DNA of 64,000 nt from Rapana venosa (GCA_028751875.1 CM054159.1:5805079-5869078); one strand, 5' to 3'. Positions 1 to 20,130 are shown, numbered from the stretch's first letter. A program made the numbers and translations. Notes: generated by a model not told the origin, from the letters alone.

Positions 1-207
1 TGTGTGTTGTATGTGTACACACACGTGTGTGTATACATGTGTGAGTATATATATATATATATATTTGTGTGTGTGTGTGCATATGCACATCTGTGTGTGT
101 TTGTGTGTATGTGTTTGTCTGCGTGGCTGTATTTCAGATAAAATGGTTTTTTGTTATCAAAAATATTTTGCGGCAATATTTCAGCTGCAGCACGTTCCCT
201 GTTTCAG

Positions 208-9021
<8,814 letters not shown>

Positions 9022-12000
9022 CCGTGGAACTTTTTATCGCATCTTGCCCCTGCCACGCTGGGTTCTGTGTTAGTAGGAAAGCAGCTGCTGACTTTGGGCA
9101 TGATGGTGTGTGGGTTTTATGTGTGGAGAGGCGACAGGCATTTGTGAGAGCGAAAGGTGGGTGATGATCGGTGGCTTTGAAAGAGTTGAAGATGTGATAG
9201 ATTGTTTCTCTGCTTTGAAGTGTTACATTGGTTATTATTGTTTCTTTAACTTTGAAATGTTACATTTGTTATTGATGTGAATATGGATTTGTTGTTTTGT
9301 TGGTTTTGTGTGTTTGATAATTATGAACTCATCATTTTTCTTTTCTTGTGGTTATTTTTTTAACCTCAGGTTTGCTGAAAAAAATGTTCTGCTCATATTT
9401 ACATGGGCAGAGTTGGTTAACCCTTTGTGTCAAAGGGGTTTTTCTCTCTCTCTCTGGCTTTTTTTGTGTGGTATTTTTCTTTTCTGTTCATTTTTTTGTT
9501 GGGTTGGGGGGGTTTTATAGACAGGAATTAAATACAGTTTTACGAGAATCAAATACAGCTTTTACAATGCTGAATATGCCTGGAACAATGCGATTCAAGA
9601 ATGATAAGAACAAGAAACCGGGAGGAGAGCAGGGAAGATTTTATGAATAATAATGTAAGAATAACAGATGATACCATCTACAACAGCAGTTGTTCTTACA
9701 GATTACCTGATAGGCTGAAAAGAGAGAGAGAGAGAGAGTGTGTGTGTGTTGGTGGGTTGTTATTGTTTTATGCATTTTTTTTTAGTGACTTTCAAGTGTT
9801 TTTCATTACCCTTTTGTTTTGTTTGGGTTTTTTAAAAATCAGCAGACAACAAATAATAGAATTGCTGATGTTCTCAGCATAGCCTGATCCTATTTGCCTG
9901 AAGAAATTCAAGAGTTAAGAGACAAAGATATGTTGGGATTTTTTTCACTAGGAGTGGGATTCTACAAAATACTTGATGTTGTTGGATTTTACATTTATTA
10001 TGCCTGGCAAAAACTTCTGTTGAGAACTTTAATGTTTAGGTCGGCTACAAACAGCATCAGCATGAAGATTTTGTTTTTATTATTTTGTTTTATTTCAACG
10101 ATTTTGATATGGTCTGGCTTTGGAAGGTTTGTCTTTGTTTATTCAGCTTATGTGTTAGTGGTAATGCTCCAACAGTGGTAACCTTATAATAGTGACTCTC
10201 ACTGGGTTTGGGGTTTTTTGTTGTTGGTTTGGGGATTTTTTTTTGAAAGGGGGGGGTTGTCAGTTGAGGAAAGGAGAGTATGGGTTGTTTATTTCTGTCA
10301 GATCTGCTACAGGTTTACTTTCAGCCAAGCAAGCTATTATGCCAAGTATGCCCTTCACAAAGTGACCTGTGTCAGGTCGCTTTTAGGTCACTTACCAGAG
10401 TAGACCCCGGCACTAGCGGTAGATCGATGTGGTGGTAAAGATCAGGATTGTCTTGGTTAGTCTACAACTGCAGGGTTGTTTTTGTTGATTTTTTACTATC
10501 TTAGTGGTTTTTTCATATAATTCTTCTTGCATGTCCTGAGGCTTGATTTCTCTTGCAGCTTCATATCAATATTGAGTTTTGTCATTCTTTCTTTTAAAGA
10601 AGAAGAAAACAAAGGAAAATGAAGAAGAGAAAGGAAGTAAACAAGTGAATCGCTTCGATCAGAGTGTTTGATAATGCGGTACATTGCCACTCACAGTTGA
10701 TTTTGCCAGATAATGATCTTCGAGTTGTAAATATGTTGATGTGTGTGTGTGCATGCATGTGTGTGTGTGTGTGTGTATGAGAGAGAGAGTTTGCATGTGT
10801 ATACAAACACATGAGCATGTGTATGTGTTTAATGCCATGAGGAGCTCATTTTATCACTTTTATTGATGTCATTTTAAGGAAAGATGAGTGACTGAAATAA
10901 TATTGCATGACCAGCATGGATACAAGAGGTGTGTGCAGGGATTGGTTCAGATGTTGTTGGCTTTTGCATGCTTGCCTGAACTGAATCTGCTGTTTGAACT
11001 TTAGCGTCATTTGTAATTTGCAGTAAAACGGTTTGAAAAGTTGTTGACATTTGGGAAAGTATGTAGCCTGTATAGAAGGAGGCAGTGACACGCTGATATG
11101 AAGAAGATCTATCATGAGGTGTCACTGAGGTGGTGGAAACAGTGCTATGTCTGACATATCCTAGGATGAAAATGGTGTAGTGCGAATACAGTTTGACTGA
11201 GTGCTGAAAGCAAGAGCATTTTTTCTCTTTTTTTCTCCATTTTATTCATTTCAAATCCATGTAGAGTAGGTACCCTGTGAAGACTGAAAGCAGATTAATA
11301 GGCACGTATGTCCGTGGCAGGGTATAGCATTTAAAAAACCCCAAACAACAATCAAATCAGAATAAGGACCCCCCCTTCCAAACTACAACAGCGTTATTTA
11401 TTTACAGAAGTTACATTTACAACGACCTTTTCCTCTTTCTTTTTCTGGATAAGTTAAATAATTGATCTTTTATAAATTGGCCATAATTATTTGATCGAAA
11501 ACAAAAAAATTTGATATAGAGGTAGCCCTGGTTAGGTTTTTAGCTTAAACTTTTCAGTATGAAGTTTTTTCATCAGCAGACTATTGACTGGTATCCAGTA
11601 GTGCAACAGAAGCCAAAGGGGAACAAAATTCTCTGGGGTATGTGGCAGCTAGGCTGGTGCAGCTTTCAAACAAAGTGTGTGAGTGTATGTGCGTGCATGC
11701 ATGCGTGTGTATGTGTACATGGGGAAGACATTGAAACAAATTTTATGGAAAACCTTCCCCCAGCCCCCTTCTGTGATCAGTAAACCTGAAATCAATTGAT
11801 CTAATCTAAGACAGTGTGGTCACTGTCACCAGCTGATGTCCTCTCAGCACGGTGGAATTATTTTGAATTTTGGCTGTGCTTTTTTCTTCTCTTGAGCTTC
11901 CAGAACTATACTGTCAGACATCACTTTGCTCTATTAAAACCAAAGCAGCTTTGGGTGTGCGTATGTTTGCGTTTTCAGCTATATTAGCTGAGTCAGATTG

Positions 12001-13160
12001 AGTGCTTGCACTTCGTTTGTACTTGGTCTTCAAATCCCTCAGTTTCTTCTTCACCGACCCTTGTCAGTGTAATTTTCTTTCAAAAAAAAGCTTGAGGACT
12101 TGAGTTAGGGCCTCTTTCCAGGCAGAAGAGCTGATGGTATGGTGTGGTTTGCCCGCTGTGTGGCTGGGTTTGTTTTTGATCTTAAGTTTGTCTCTTGGTT
12201 GAAGAGATAAGTGAATCAATGTTATGAGTGGCCTTTATCTGGATTTGTTGGACTGAGGTTGTCATTCCCAAAGGCTTGAACATTTTTTCTTTTTTTTCCT
12301 TTTTAAAAAAAAAAAAGAAGCTTATCTTTGTTCCGCTGATAAATCTGTCATGGGACAGTTGCCACCTTTTATAGATCTATACAACAGTGCCATGCGATGT
12401 CCAGCCCTATCTGTTAAGCACCGCCATGTGTTCTGTTGCTGCTAGTATGCCTCCCCCCCATAATTATCTGAAAGGGGTTCTGATGCCTGTTGTCAGGACA
12501 TGCTCTGATAGAAAATGGCCGATCTGCTGCTGATTTGGAAAGCAATCTTGTCAGTGGCTATAGAGAGGTTTTTTTATTATTCAGTAAGCAGTTGTTCCAT
12601 CTGCTTTGCAGTTGAAAATCCAAGAAAAAATGTGCTAAATCAATCTTGGACTTTAAAAAAACCCAAACAAACCCAAAACAACAAAAAAGGTCAATCTTGA
12701 AGTTTTGGAAACCAGAAACAACAGGTCCAGTCTCCTGTGGAGCTTTAATACATGAAAAAATGGTGTTATCAGCTTTGGAGTTTTAAAATCCTGTATAACA
12801 AGTTCAATCACCTTTGAAATTAAAATATTAGATAAGATGTTGAGTGAGATGAAAGAGAAGGCAGTGAGGAAGATTTGTAATTCAATAATCTAAAAGTTGT
12901 AATATGATGATCTTAATTAAGTTTGTTTGGTTTTTTTTGGTTTGTTTGCTCATTTATTTGTTTTTACAGCACAAAATCTTGGTGTTGCCGTCACTGGCAT
13001 CAAGATGTGTTAGATGTATTAGCCATGGCACTCACTTGGTTGATGAATTTCAGTTGACAAATGATCATCCCATGTTTATTGTTTCCTTGCTGCTATATTT
13101 GATATGTAAATACTGAATGAACCGTATTGACTTCAATAAAAGTTTGGATGAATACAGAAA
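9022..13160 (+). other. Probable long 3' UTR of the STRAD gene
   Basis: AT-rich sequence with no convincing coding potential follows the stop codon. The first strong AATAAA is at 13135-13140, with others at 13708-13713 and 13729-13734; I saw no clean AATAAA earlier. The block lacks copies of the SINE families that crowd the introns and the DNA further right, which fits retained transcript sequence. Short TG/GA tracts occur near 9720 and 10738-10800. The UTR end is inferred. Confidence 0.45.
13135..13140 (+). promoter_or_regulatory. Candidate poly(A) signal for STRAD
   Basis: Canonical AATAAA in the first position where it occurs after the STRAD stop codon. Two further AATAAA hexamers at 13708 and 13729 are alternatives. 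Confidence 0.45.
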
Positions 13161-13799
13161 TTAATCCCATGTGTGTAGTTTTGATGGATTTGTCGAAGAA
13201 TTTTGTGGTGTGTTCATAGATTTGTTTACTTGGGATATATCATGTTGTTGCATGCAAAAACTGCTAACATCAGAGCAAGAGTTCAAAGTCAAGTCATGTC
13301 AAAACATTTTAATCATCCCATGAATGGCAATTACACAGAATCCTTTGAGACCAGACCATCAAGCCCTTACCTTTTTGCTGCAATTTATCCCCTACATTTC
13401 ACTCTCCAGCCCAGCAAACATTGCTCACGCAATCTCCTAAAATAACCGAACGTTTGTATAGAGCTTAAAATGGCTCTAACTTGCTGCAAAGTATCCTTAC
13501 CCACTTCTTTTGGGACATTTTTTGTGGGTTTTTTTGTTGGTTTTTGGTTTTTTTGCGGGGGGAGGGGGTGGGGGGTGGTGTTTACATTTTGGCAAATTAG
13601 GATTCACTTACAGCAGTTTCAGTGAAGAGTCTCCAGTTGATTTTTCCCTGTTATATTTCACATAGTTGGAATCATGTCTAAAGTGTGTGTGTGATGTTTC
13701 ATTCCTGAATAAACATCTATTGAACCAAAATAAAAGGGAGACTCATCACTGCCTGAGGAAGAAAAGGACAACTGAAATGGAGTACTCAAAACAACTTTC

Positions 13800-13830
13800 C
13801 ATGTGGGGGGGGGGGGGGGGGGGGGGGAGG
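13800..13830. repeat. Poly-G tract
   Basis: About 22 consecutive G with flanking G-rich bases, just downstream of the last candidate poly(A) signal. A run of 15 C lies at 13981-13995. Confidence 0.85.
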
Positions 13831-14271
13831 GTACTGGAGATAAATAAATTTTAGTAACACCCTACCTTGGAGATTTGATTAATATAAAAAAACAAAAAAA
13901 CCACTTCAGTGTTTATCCATTATTCTCGATCTAAAGAGTTATGCCTTGTAACGAAATTTTCCTTATGTCCCCTCTTCTTCCCCCCCCCCCCCCCAGTTTT
14001 ACACTTGTGCCTCCTCTCCGTCTTTTTCCAAGCAGCACACAGGGCACACCTTGTGCATGCCTTTAACCCTGTCCACCTTGCGTAGAAGAGTAAACCATCA
14101 ATAGCCAGTGGCATGGATGACATGAACATACCTAGCATGCAGCCGATGATGTGGAAAAGGATGAGCACTCTTTAAGTTTCAACTTTCCAAGGATGCTTGA
14201 AAAATTCAGCTCATTTCCCAATGACCTTGCAAAATAAGTTATGGGGGGAGTCATATCATGTGAAAATGTGA

Positions 14272-14525
14272 TGGACACTATAGCCGAGTGGTTAAGACCA
14301 TTTGACTTCAATCCTGTAGGTCCATGAAGGTCCTGTAGGTTCAAATCTCGGAGTCAGCATCTGGTGAATTAAGGGTGGAGATTTGTACAATCTCCCAGGT
14401 CAACTTCTAGTGCAGACTTGCCAGTGCTTTAATTCACTTTGTGTATCATACACATACATTAAAACTTCTGTAACTCATGTCAGCGTTTGGTGGGTTACAG
14501 AAACATGAACATACCTAGCATGCAA
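14272..14525 (+). mobile_element. SINE with Leu/Ser-like tRNA head
   Basis: TATAGCCGAGTGGTTAAGAC (A box) and GGTTCAAATCTCGG (B box) begin it. The body GGGTGGAGATTTGTACAATC and GTCAGCGTTTGGTGGGTTAC matches a gastropod SINE type I recognise from memory. It ends at GAACATACCTAGCATGCA, which also occurs alone at 14126-14143. Confidence 0.65.
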
Positions 14526-15087
14526 CCTGTACAATGAAATGAGCTGCTCTGAAGTCGGAATGTGTCGGCTGAGGCCGGCGAGCAGACCTCCTGTAAAGTC
14601 ACAAGTACAGGAGAAGACCAGGTTTTATTATCCACTCTGTAAGGGAATGAAAAGAGAGAGAACTGAGAATATTTCACTAATTAGTAACACCACCTTAGAA
14701 AACTGAAACTGTCTGCAGAGTGCAACTACAATTTAAAGAGGAGGAAAGAAGTTGTCTGCAGTGGAACATCCTATCGGTATGTACAGTGATGTGGAACTTA
14801 CAATTATGAAAAAACGAAGCATCAATTTGATGAAACACACTCAGACAATGATACAAAACATCTTGTACTAGGATGAGGAAACCATATCCAGTGGAGCACA
14901 AACTGGGTGGAATTAATACGTAATGGAACACGTAGTTAAATTGACACTGTGGAACACAGGCGCGATAGAAAATAGAATCTCAGAATTATTGACACAATGG
15001 TGAAAAAAAACAACCCACATTGGAACAACAATGAACAAAAATAACAGTAGCAGCAGCAATAACAACAGCAGCAACATCTACAACAAC

Positions 15088-15122
<35 letters not shown>

Positions 15123-15540
15123 ACACACACACACTTCTTTTATTCGTAAATAATTGTGGGCTAATTAACTGGCATAGGACTGTACAGATCGATACAGAAA
15201 CAGGGGAGGTCACTCACACTGTTTCATAAACGAGAAGGACAAAAAAGAAATTCCGTCTGCTCTTGAAGTTCATTTACGTAAACGTTAAAGACGCTTTCTG
15301 GATTGCAACGCAAAATAACTCAGAGTATTTCATTCACAACAAGAGCCTTTGTCTGTGACTTGTTGGCCGTCCATCAATCCAAATCGATAACCCTCAGGAT
15401 TGGTAAGAAATTCGATGTGCATTTTTTTGTTTTGAGTGTCGGTGTCCTGTTCCCCATGCACTCCGTAACATAGGTCAAATTTTATCGTGTGATGGAAAAG
15501 AGTAGCCTAAAGAATCTTGGTGGGTCATACAGATACTGGC
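14526..15540. other. Intergenic DNA, family H fragment and (CA)n
   Basis: 14556-14605 is a family H fragment (GTCGGCTGAGGCCGGCGAGC). A CAG/CAA-rich stretch at 15045-15095 runs into (CA)n at 15096-15135. No gene recognised. Confidence 0.6.
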
Positions 15541-15542
15541 TT

Positions 15543-15580
<38 letters not shown>
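15543..15580. repeat. (TC)n microsatellite
   Basis: About 19 uninterrupted TC units directly before a family A SINE. Confidence 0.9.
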
Positions 15581-15582
<2 letters not shown>

Positions 15583-15584
15583 GG

Positions 15585-15765
15585 GACGCATGCAGAACAT
15601 CTTGCTAACAGGTTAAATCCTGTTCCGCTTTTCGTAAGAGTAGGCCATTGTGTGCCAGTAGGAACAGATGATAGAATTTACAAAACTGCATGCACATGGG
15701 GACTGGATGTAAAAAAGCACATAAGTGCTTATTCCATTATCCTCGATATAAAAGAATTAAATTTT
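15585..15765 (+). mobile_element. SINE family A, 3' part
   Basis: GCAGAACATCTTG, TTCCGCTTTTCGTAAGAGTA, GGGGACTGGATGTAAAAAAG and ATTATCCTCGATATAAAAG in order. The tRNA-like head is missing. Confidence 0.8.
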
Positions 15766-15854
15766 TTTTTAAGATCTTGTCCAGCAGTAGTGTGTCATTT
15801 GTCAGTGTTGTGTTAGGATACTCTTGTCTGTCTGTGACTGTCTCAGTGTCTGTC

Positions 15855-15887
15855 ATACACACTCACACACACACACACACACACACA

Positions 15888-15918
<31 letters not shown>

Positions 15919-16107
15919 CACACAAACACAGAGAGAAAGAGAGAGAGAGTATTCCAAAGGTTGAGCTGACAAATAGCAAGTTATAAATCTGAATACACAC
16001 ACACACACACACACACACATGAACACACACACACATTCACACAACACACACACACACACACACACACATGCACACACATGTTTTGTTACATTACTTTCCA
16101 ACAGTTC

Positions 16108-16195
<88 letters not shown>

Positions 16196-16200
16196 ACTGT
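15855..16200. repeat. (CA)n and (CT)n microsatellite cluster
   Basis: (CA)n at 15855-15925, 15995-16018 and 16021-16078, then (CT)n at 16112-16195 with two CC interruptions. Confidence 0.9.
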
Positions 16201-16239
16201 GTGAGAGTATGAGTATTTGGTTATTATTAAGATGTATCC

Positions 16240-16306
16240 CTACAGGCGGGGACTGGATGTAAAAAAGCACATGAGTGCTTATTCATTATCAAAATAAAAG
16301 AATTTG
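16240..16306 (+). mobile_element. SINE family A tail fragment
   Basis: GGGGACTGGATGTAAAAAAG, CACATGAGTGCTTATTCATT and AAAATAAAAGAATTT: only the last 65 bp of the family. Confidence 0.7.
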
Positions 16307-16360
16307 TCATTTCTCTCTCTCTCACTTTGTGTGAATAGACATAAAATCAAAGAAACAAAC

Positions 16361-16393
<33 letters not shown>

Positions 16394-16507
16394 ACACAGG
16401 GTGTCCTTATAAATACATGTACAACTGTATTCATCTATAATGAAAAGTTATGTAATAGTATCGCCTTAGTCTTAAGCAAAACAGCCATATTATTTATTAG
16501 CACTAGA

Positions 16508-16800
16508 AAACCAGCCACCTTGATGTAGGGGTTAGTGTCTTGGGGTTTTGACAGGAAGGTCACAGGTTTGAATCCCTTAACAGGTGATAAACTAATAGCC
16601 CATGTACTGTGCTATAACCAGGGTTCCTACCCAGAGTGAGTTTGCTATGGCTCATTGGGAAGACTGGGACCTCACAGCCAACCTTCATCCACTTTATGGA
16701 TGTGATTTTGAGATTTTTGCTCAAATTATGTGACCTAGTATATTGCAGGTGTCTGTATCTTTGGGCTTAGTTAACACCAAATTCAAATTCAAATTCAATA
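16508..16800 (+). mobile_element. SINE family F (tRNA-headed) with (TTCAAA)n-like 3' end
   Basis: The head has a GTAGGGGTTAGTGTCTTGGG A-box region and a CACAGGTTTGAATCCC B box. The body (GATAAACTAATAGCCC, ACCCAGAGTGAG) ends in AAATTCAAATTCAAATTCAA followed by TAGCTTTATTATCTCAAAG. Only copy in the window. Confidence 0.55.
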
Positions 16801-17905
16801 GCTTTATTATCTCAAAGACAGAGAAATTCCAGAATGTCATACTCATAGTCCTGATGTGTAGAGTACAGCCCTGTCACATAGTCTCATTTTAGAAGCACAT
16901 GCACTCTCATAGCAGCAGCATTACATCATCCTCATCACCAATGACCATCATGCAATAAAAGGAAATTGCCTCAGATTTGGTGGCTCCGGATGCTCTGGTC
17001 TCATGGTTTCCCCATGGATACACTTCTGTGCCTGTGGTGAGTGTGTAAAAGCCAGGGTTGGAGGTTTACAAGAGAAGGTCATTAAAGCCAATAAAGGGCT
17101 GTTGACAAGTGTGTGGTAGTTGCTACACCGGGTGGGCATCTCACTCAGTCTGGCTCTGCCACTTAGCTATTACTGAACATTGAAAGTTGGGAGCTTAGTG
17201 GGTGGTGTCCTGCATGTTTGTTCAGAACAGGCATCACTGAACACCACCTAAGGGACCTAGCAGCAGTGCAGGGCCCCTCTGGCTGGTAGCCTTACAGAGG
17301 CCTGACATTGATACTGTGATAGGCTCCTTATAGGCTTTGACCTTAAGGATTTGATGTTTAACAAATCTGGGTATGACTATGGCAGAGAGATTGAAATTGG
17401 TGGTGTAGGAACAGTAGGACAGAAACATCACAGAAGGTAAGTCAGCAAAAACACACACATACCCCCCCCCCCCTTCCCCCCCAAAAAAAAAGGAAAAAAA
17501 TTAGCAATAGAAAATGTGTACATAGTACACACATGGCATTGGTTGTAACTACCAAAATGTATAACTATCAGTTTGTGTTGAAATTTCATTTGTTTCCTTT
17601 TTTGCTCTTTCAATAATGGTCTTATCATTAATACGAAAACGTAACACTATCCCTACCTTACGGGAGAGAACCCCTCTTTCCCAGTACACGTGCATTATGC
17701 TCATTTGTACGCTATTGTAACCCAGCAGTGGGTGATACGGAGTGAATGCTTAGTAGATGGTTGGTTACCCTATATCGGGTTACACATACTAGGGAAAAGG
17801 TTAAATTGTGTGCATGTGCCCAAATTTGGTAGTTTGGTATTAGTTGGTTTGTTTGTTTGGTTTTGGTTTTTTTGTTTGTTTGTTTTTTAATAGAAGGAAC
17901 TTAAC
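16801..17905. other. Intergenic DNA upstream of SDHAF3
   Basis: No gene recognised. A C run (17463-17473) and mixed AT-rich sequence precede the SINE at 17919. Short open frames on the minus strand show no family resemblance. A promoter for SDHAF3 must lie here or in the SINE region but cannot be located by eye. Confidence 0.5.
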
Positions 17906-18117
17906 ATAAATTTACATGTTGTTGTTGTGTTGTGCGTTCCCCAGCTTTACACTCTGGGGGTCACCCAGAACGTGCACTCTGACTCACTCATCCCACCTGG
18001 GAATCAACACTGTGAGATAGGAAGCACACCGGATGGAAGTTTGCGTGTACGACTATTTTCAAGTACCTCGCCAAATAGGCAGCCATACTCCGACTTCAGA
18101 GGATATAAATTTACATG
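17906..18117 (-). mobile_element. SINE family D with (AAC)n tail and 13-bp target duplication, just upstream of SDHAF3
   Basis: The element 17919-18104 reads (GTT)n then GTTCCCCAGCTTTACACTCT ... CATACTCCGACTTCAGAGGA. It is flanked by ATAAATTTACATG at 17906-17918 and again at 18105-18117, a perfect 13-bp duplication, so the insertion is recent. The ATG of SDHAF3 starts 34 bp after the right duplication. Confidence 0.85.
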
Positions 18118-18151
18118 ATGATGCCAATCCTATGTTCCAGTGAGTGGTCAG

Positions 18152-18331
18152 ATGGCAGCTGCAAGCCAGCATGTATCCCGGGTACGAGCCCTATACAAGG
18201 CAATACTGAAGATCCATCGAGGGCTCCCGCTGCAAATGCAGGCGTTAGGAGATCAGTATGTGAAGGAGGAGTTCCATCGACACAAAGAAGCCGAGAAACA
18301 AGAAGTGGACATCTTCATGCATGAATGGACT
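18152..18331 (+). CDS. SDHAF3: SDHAF3 exon 1 (LYR motif)
   Basis: Sixty codons from ATG to Thr, donor GTAAGT at 18332, phase 0. Upstream, TATGTTCCAG at 18131-18140 or GTGGTCAG at 18144-18151 could be acceptors for a 5'-UTR intron, so the transcript start is not fixed. Confidence 0.92.
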
Positions 18332-18699
18332 GTAAGTGTTTGTAGAGCGCACGCGTGTCTCACTGTGTGTGTGTGTGTTTGAGTGCGTGTGTGTTTGTGT
18401 GCGTGTGTGCATTTATTTATTTATTTATTTATTTATTTAATCTTTTATATCGAGGATAATGGAATAAGCACTCATGTGCTTTTTTACATCCTGTCCCCGT
18501 GTGTATGCGGTTTTGTAAATTTTGTCATCTGTTTCCACCGGCACACAATGGCCTACTCTTACGAAAAGCGGAACAGGATTTAACGTGTGCGCAAGATGTT
18601 CTGCATGCGTTTGAACACGGGGCCTCGGTTTATAGTCTCATCCGAAGGACGCGCACGCGTGTGTTTTTGTGAGCGTCTGTGCGTGTGTGCACATGTGTG

Positions 18700-18732
<33 letters not shown>

Positions 18733-19569
18733 ATGTTTGAACAGACTCTGGCATAGCCTTATTGGGTGGAATGCATAGTGTCTGGTCTTTTCTTGTGCTT
18801 GTAACTCGGCAGGAGGTCTGCCTGCTGCTTCCAGCTGACACATTCTGACTTCAGGGCAGCTCAACGAAAAGTTCATTAAGACAAAATCTTCAGATTTGTT
18901 TGGAGGAAAAAAGCATGAGAGTGGACTGGGTAGGCAGAAAATAAATATGAGAGATGTCATTAGGGGGGGGGGGGGGGGGGGGGAGGAGAGAGAGAGAGAG
19001 AGAGAGAAAACAAGAAAGTGGTAGAAAGGGGAAATGTCTAACACAGATTTCCAGAAGGTGGAGATGTATTTTTACACTGAAAGAGCCCCCAGCATTACCA
19101 CAAGGATGTTTTTTTGGTGTGTGTTTTTTGTTGTTGTTTTTTTGGGGTGGGGGGTCAGGGTTGTTTTTTGGGGGAGTTTTGTAGTTGGGTTTTTTTTTAT
19201 TGGCATTGCTTTATTTGTGCAAGTTTATCATTCAGAGCACTACATATTATATATATACATGTACATACACACGGGGACTGGATATAAAAAAGCACATGAT
19301 TGCTTTTTCCATTATCCTCGATGTAAAAGAATTTTTTTATAAAAATATATATATATATATATATATATATCATCCATGTGTTTCAGAAATACTACATCAC
19401 TCTGGCCAAGCAGCTAGGACCTAAGCGGAAGTTCCGGACCGTGGGGGAGAATCTGTCTGTGGAGCTGATGGAGAACTTCAACGATGAGCAGATAGGGCAG
19501 CTGAAGGAACTGTTTGATGTCACCACTTCTCCTCCCCCACAGAACACGGACGCCAAAGAAAAGAGATGA
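18152..19569 (+). CDS. SDHAF3: Succinate dehydrogenase assembly factor 3 (SDHAF3/ACN9), complete, two exons
   Basis: Join 18152-18331, 19387-19569; 120 residues plus TGA, against about 125 in human. Known role: a small mitochondrial matrix protein of the LYR family that assists maturation of the iron-sulfur subunit of succinate dehydrogenase (complex II). Seen here: residues 7-26 read HVSRVRALYKAILKIHRGLP, the signature start of the family, with Leu-Tyr-Lys as the LYR-type motif at 14-16. Then come LGDQYVKEEFHRHK and, in exon 2, NFNDEQIGQLKELF near the C-terminus. The start is the first in-frame ATG after a stop at 18119, and it places Met six residues before HVSR, as in other family members. 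The intron is 1055 bp, GT..AG, phase 0. The C-terminal SPPPQNTDAKEKR is unconserved. No separate targeting peptide is visible, which is common in LYR proteins. Confidence 0.94.
18364..18410. repeat. TG-rich tract in SDHAF3 intron
   Basis: (TG)n with interruptions starting 32 bp after the exon 1 donor. Confidence 0.8.
18411..18652 (-). mobile_element. SINE family A in SDHAF3 intron
   Basis: (TTTA)n then TTTATATCGAGGATAATGG, the GTTTCCACCGGCACACAATG block, and GGCCTCGGTTTATAGTCTCA with TCCGAAGGACG. It has core plus tail and no tRNA head. Confidence 0.82.
18690..18735. repeat. (TG)n microsatellite in SDHAF3 intron
   Basis: About 20 TG/CG units. Confidence 0.85.
18790..18858 (-). mobile_element. 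Family H repeat fragment in SDHAF3 intron
   Basis: AACTCGGCAGGAGGTCTGCC and CAGCTGACACATTCTGACTT are the reverse of the units at 1067-1130 and 14556-14605. Confidence 0.55.
18964..19010. repeat. Poly-G then (GA)n
   Basis: Twenty G (18964-18983) followed by about 12 GA units. Confidence 0.9.
19265..19372 (+). mobile_element. SINE family A tail fragment and (TA)n before SDHAF3 exon 2
   Basis: ACACACGGGGACTGGATATA and ATTATCCTCGATGTAAAAG, then T/A-rich sequence and (AT)n up to 19370, about 16 bp before the acceptor of exon 2. It lies opposite to the family A copy at 18411 in the same intron. Confidence 0.75.
19387..19569 (+). CDS. SDHAF3: SDHAF3 exon 2 and stop
   Basis: The acceptor CATGTGTTTCAG ends at 19386, about 20 bp after a (TA)n tract. 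The exon has sixty codons and TGA at 19567-19569. It carries the conserved Asp-Glu-Gln-Ile-Gly-Gln-Leu helix. Confidence 0.93.
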   Translation, partial: KYYITLAKQLGPKRKFRTVGENLSVELMENFNDEQIGQLKELFDVTTSPPPQNTDAKEKR

Positions 19570-19594
19570 TGATCACCTGACTGTAGATCTTGTA

Positions 19595-19596
<2 letters not shown>

Positions 19597-19668
<72 letters not shown>

Positions 19669-19688
19669 AGAGAGAGAGAGAGATAGAG
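19597..19688. repeat. (TG)n and (GA)n tract in SDHAF3 3' UTR
   Basis: About 34 TG units beginning 28 bp after the stop codon, followed by GA repeats. Confidence 0.9.
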
Positions 19689-19689
19689 G

Positions 19690-19867
19690 TTGTTGTTGTT
19701 GTGCGTTCCCCAGCTTTACACTGGGGGGCACCCAGAACGTGCACTCTGACTCACTCATCCCACCTGGGAATCACTGTGAGATAGGAAGCACACCGGATGG
19801 AAGTTTGCGTGTATGACTCTTTTCAAGTACCTCGCCAAATAGGCAGCCATACTCTGACTTCAGAGGA
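19690..19867 (-). mobile_element. SINE family D, second copy, in SDHAF3 3' UTR
   Basis: Nearly identical by eye to 17919-18104 and in the same orientation: GTTCCCCAGCTTTACACTGG ... CATACTCTGACTTCAGAGGA, with a few base changes and small deletions. No clear target duplication. Confidence 0.8.
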
Positions 19868-20051
19868 TTTTTTTCTCCTTTAAAAGAAGAGTGCAGGTTG
19901 TTATGTTAAGAGCTTGTCATGGCTGAAGGCACATTTCAACACAACATTTTACAACATAACAACATTTTAGTGTAGGCCTTGGCAATTAGCTGACATCAAT
20001 AACTGACACAGCTTTTGGCCTGGGCCAAAGAGAGAGAGAGTGAGTGAGTGT

Positions 20052-20054
20052 GTG

Positions 20055-20109
<55 letters not shown>

Positions 20110-20130
20110 TGTGTGTGTTGTGTGCGCGTG
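20052..20130. repeat. (TG)n/(GA)n microsatellite
   Basis: TG and GA dinucleotide runs with interruptions. Confidence 0.85.

Noticed and set aside
10360..10393. Short inverted repeat AAGTGACCT ... AGGTCACTT
   Set aside because: Nine-base arms with a 16-base loop are expected by chance in a 64-kb AT-rich window; no other support.
13920..14168. Minus-strand open frame with a hydrophobic stretch and a Cys-rich basic segment
   Set aside because: Part of it (CATGAACATACCTAGCATGCA) is repeated in the SINE at 14503, and a poly-C run supplies the rest of the frame. No splice support or family resemblance.
14272..14345. Possible tRNA-Leu or tRNA-Ser gene
   Set aside because: A and B boxes are present, but the arms do not pair well by eye and SINE body sequence follows directly, so it is a SINE head.
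18140..18142. GTG at 18140 as SDHAF3 start
   Set aside because: Non-AUG; the ATG at 18152 matches the family's N-terminal spacing, and 18131-18140 looks more like a possible splice acceptor.
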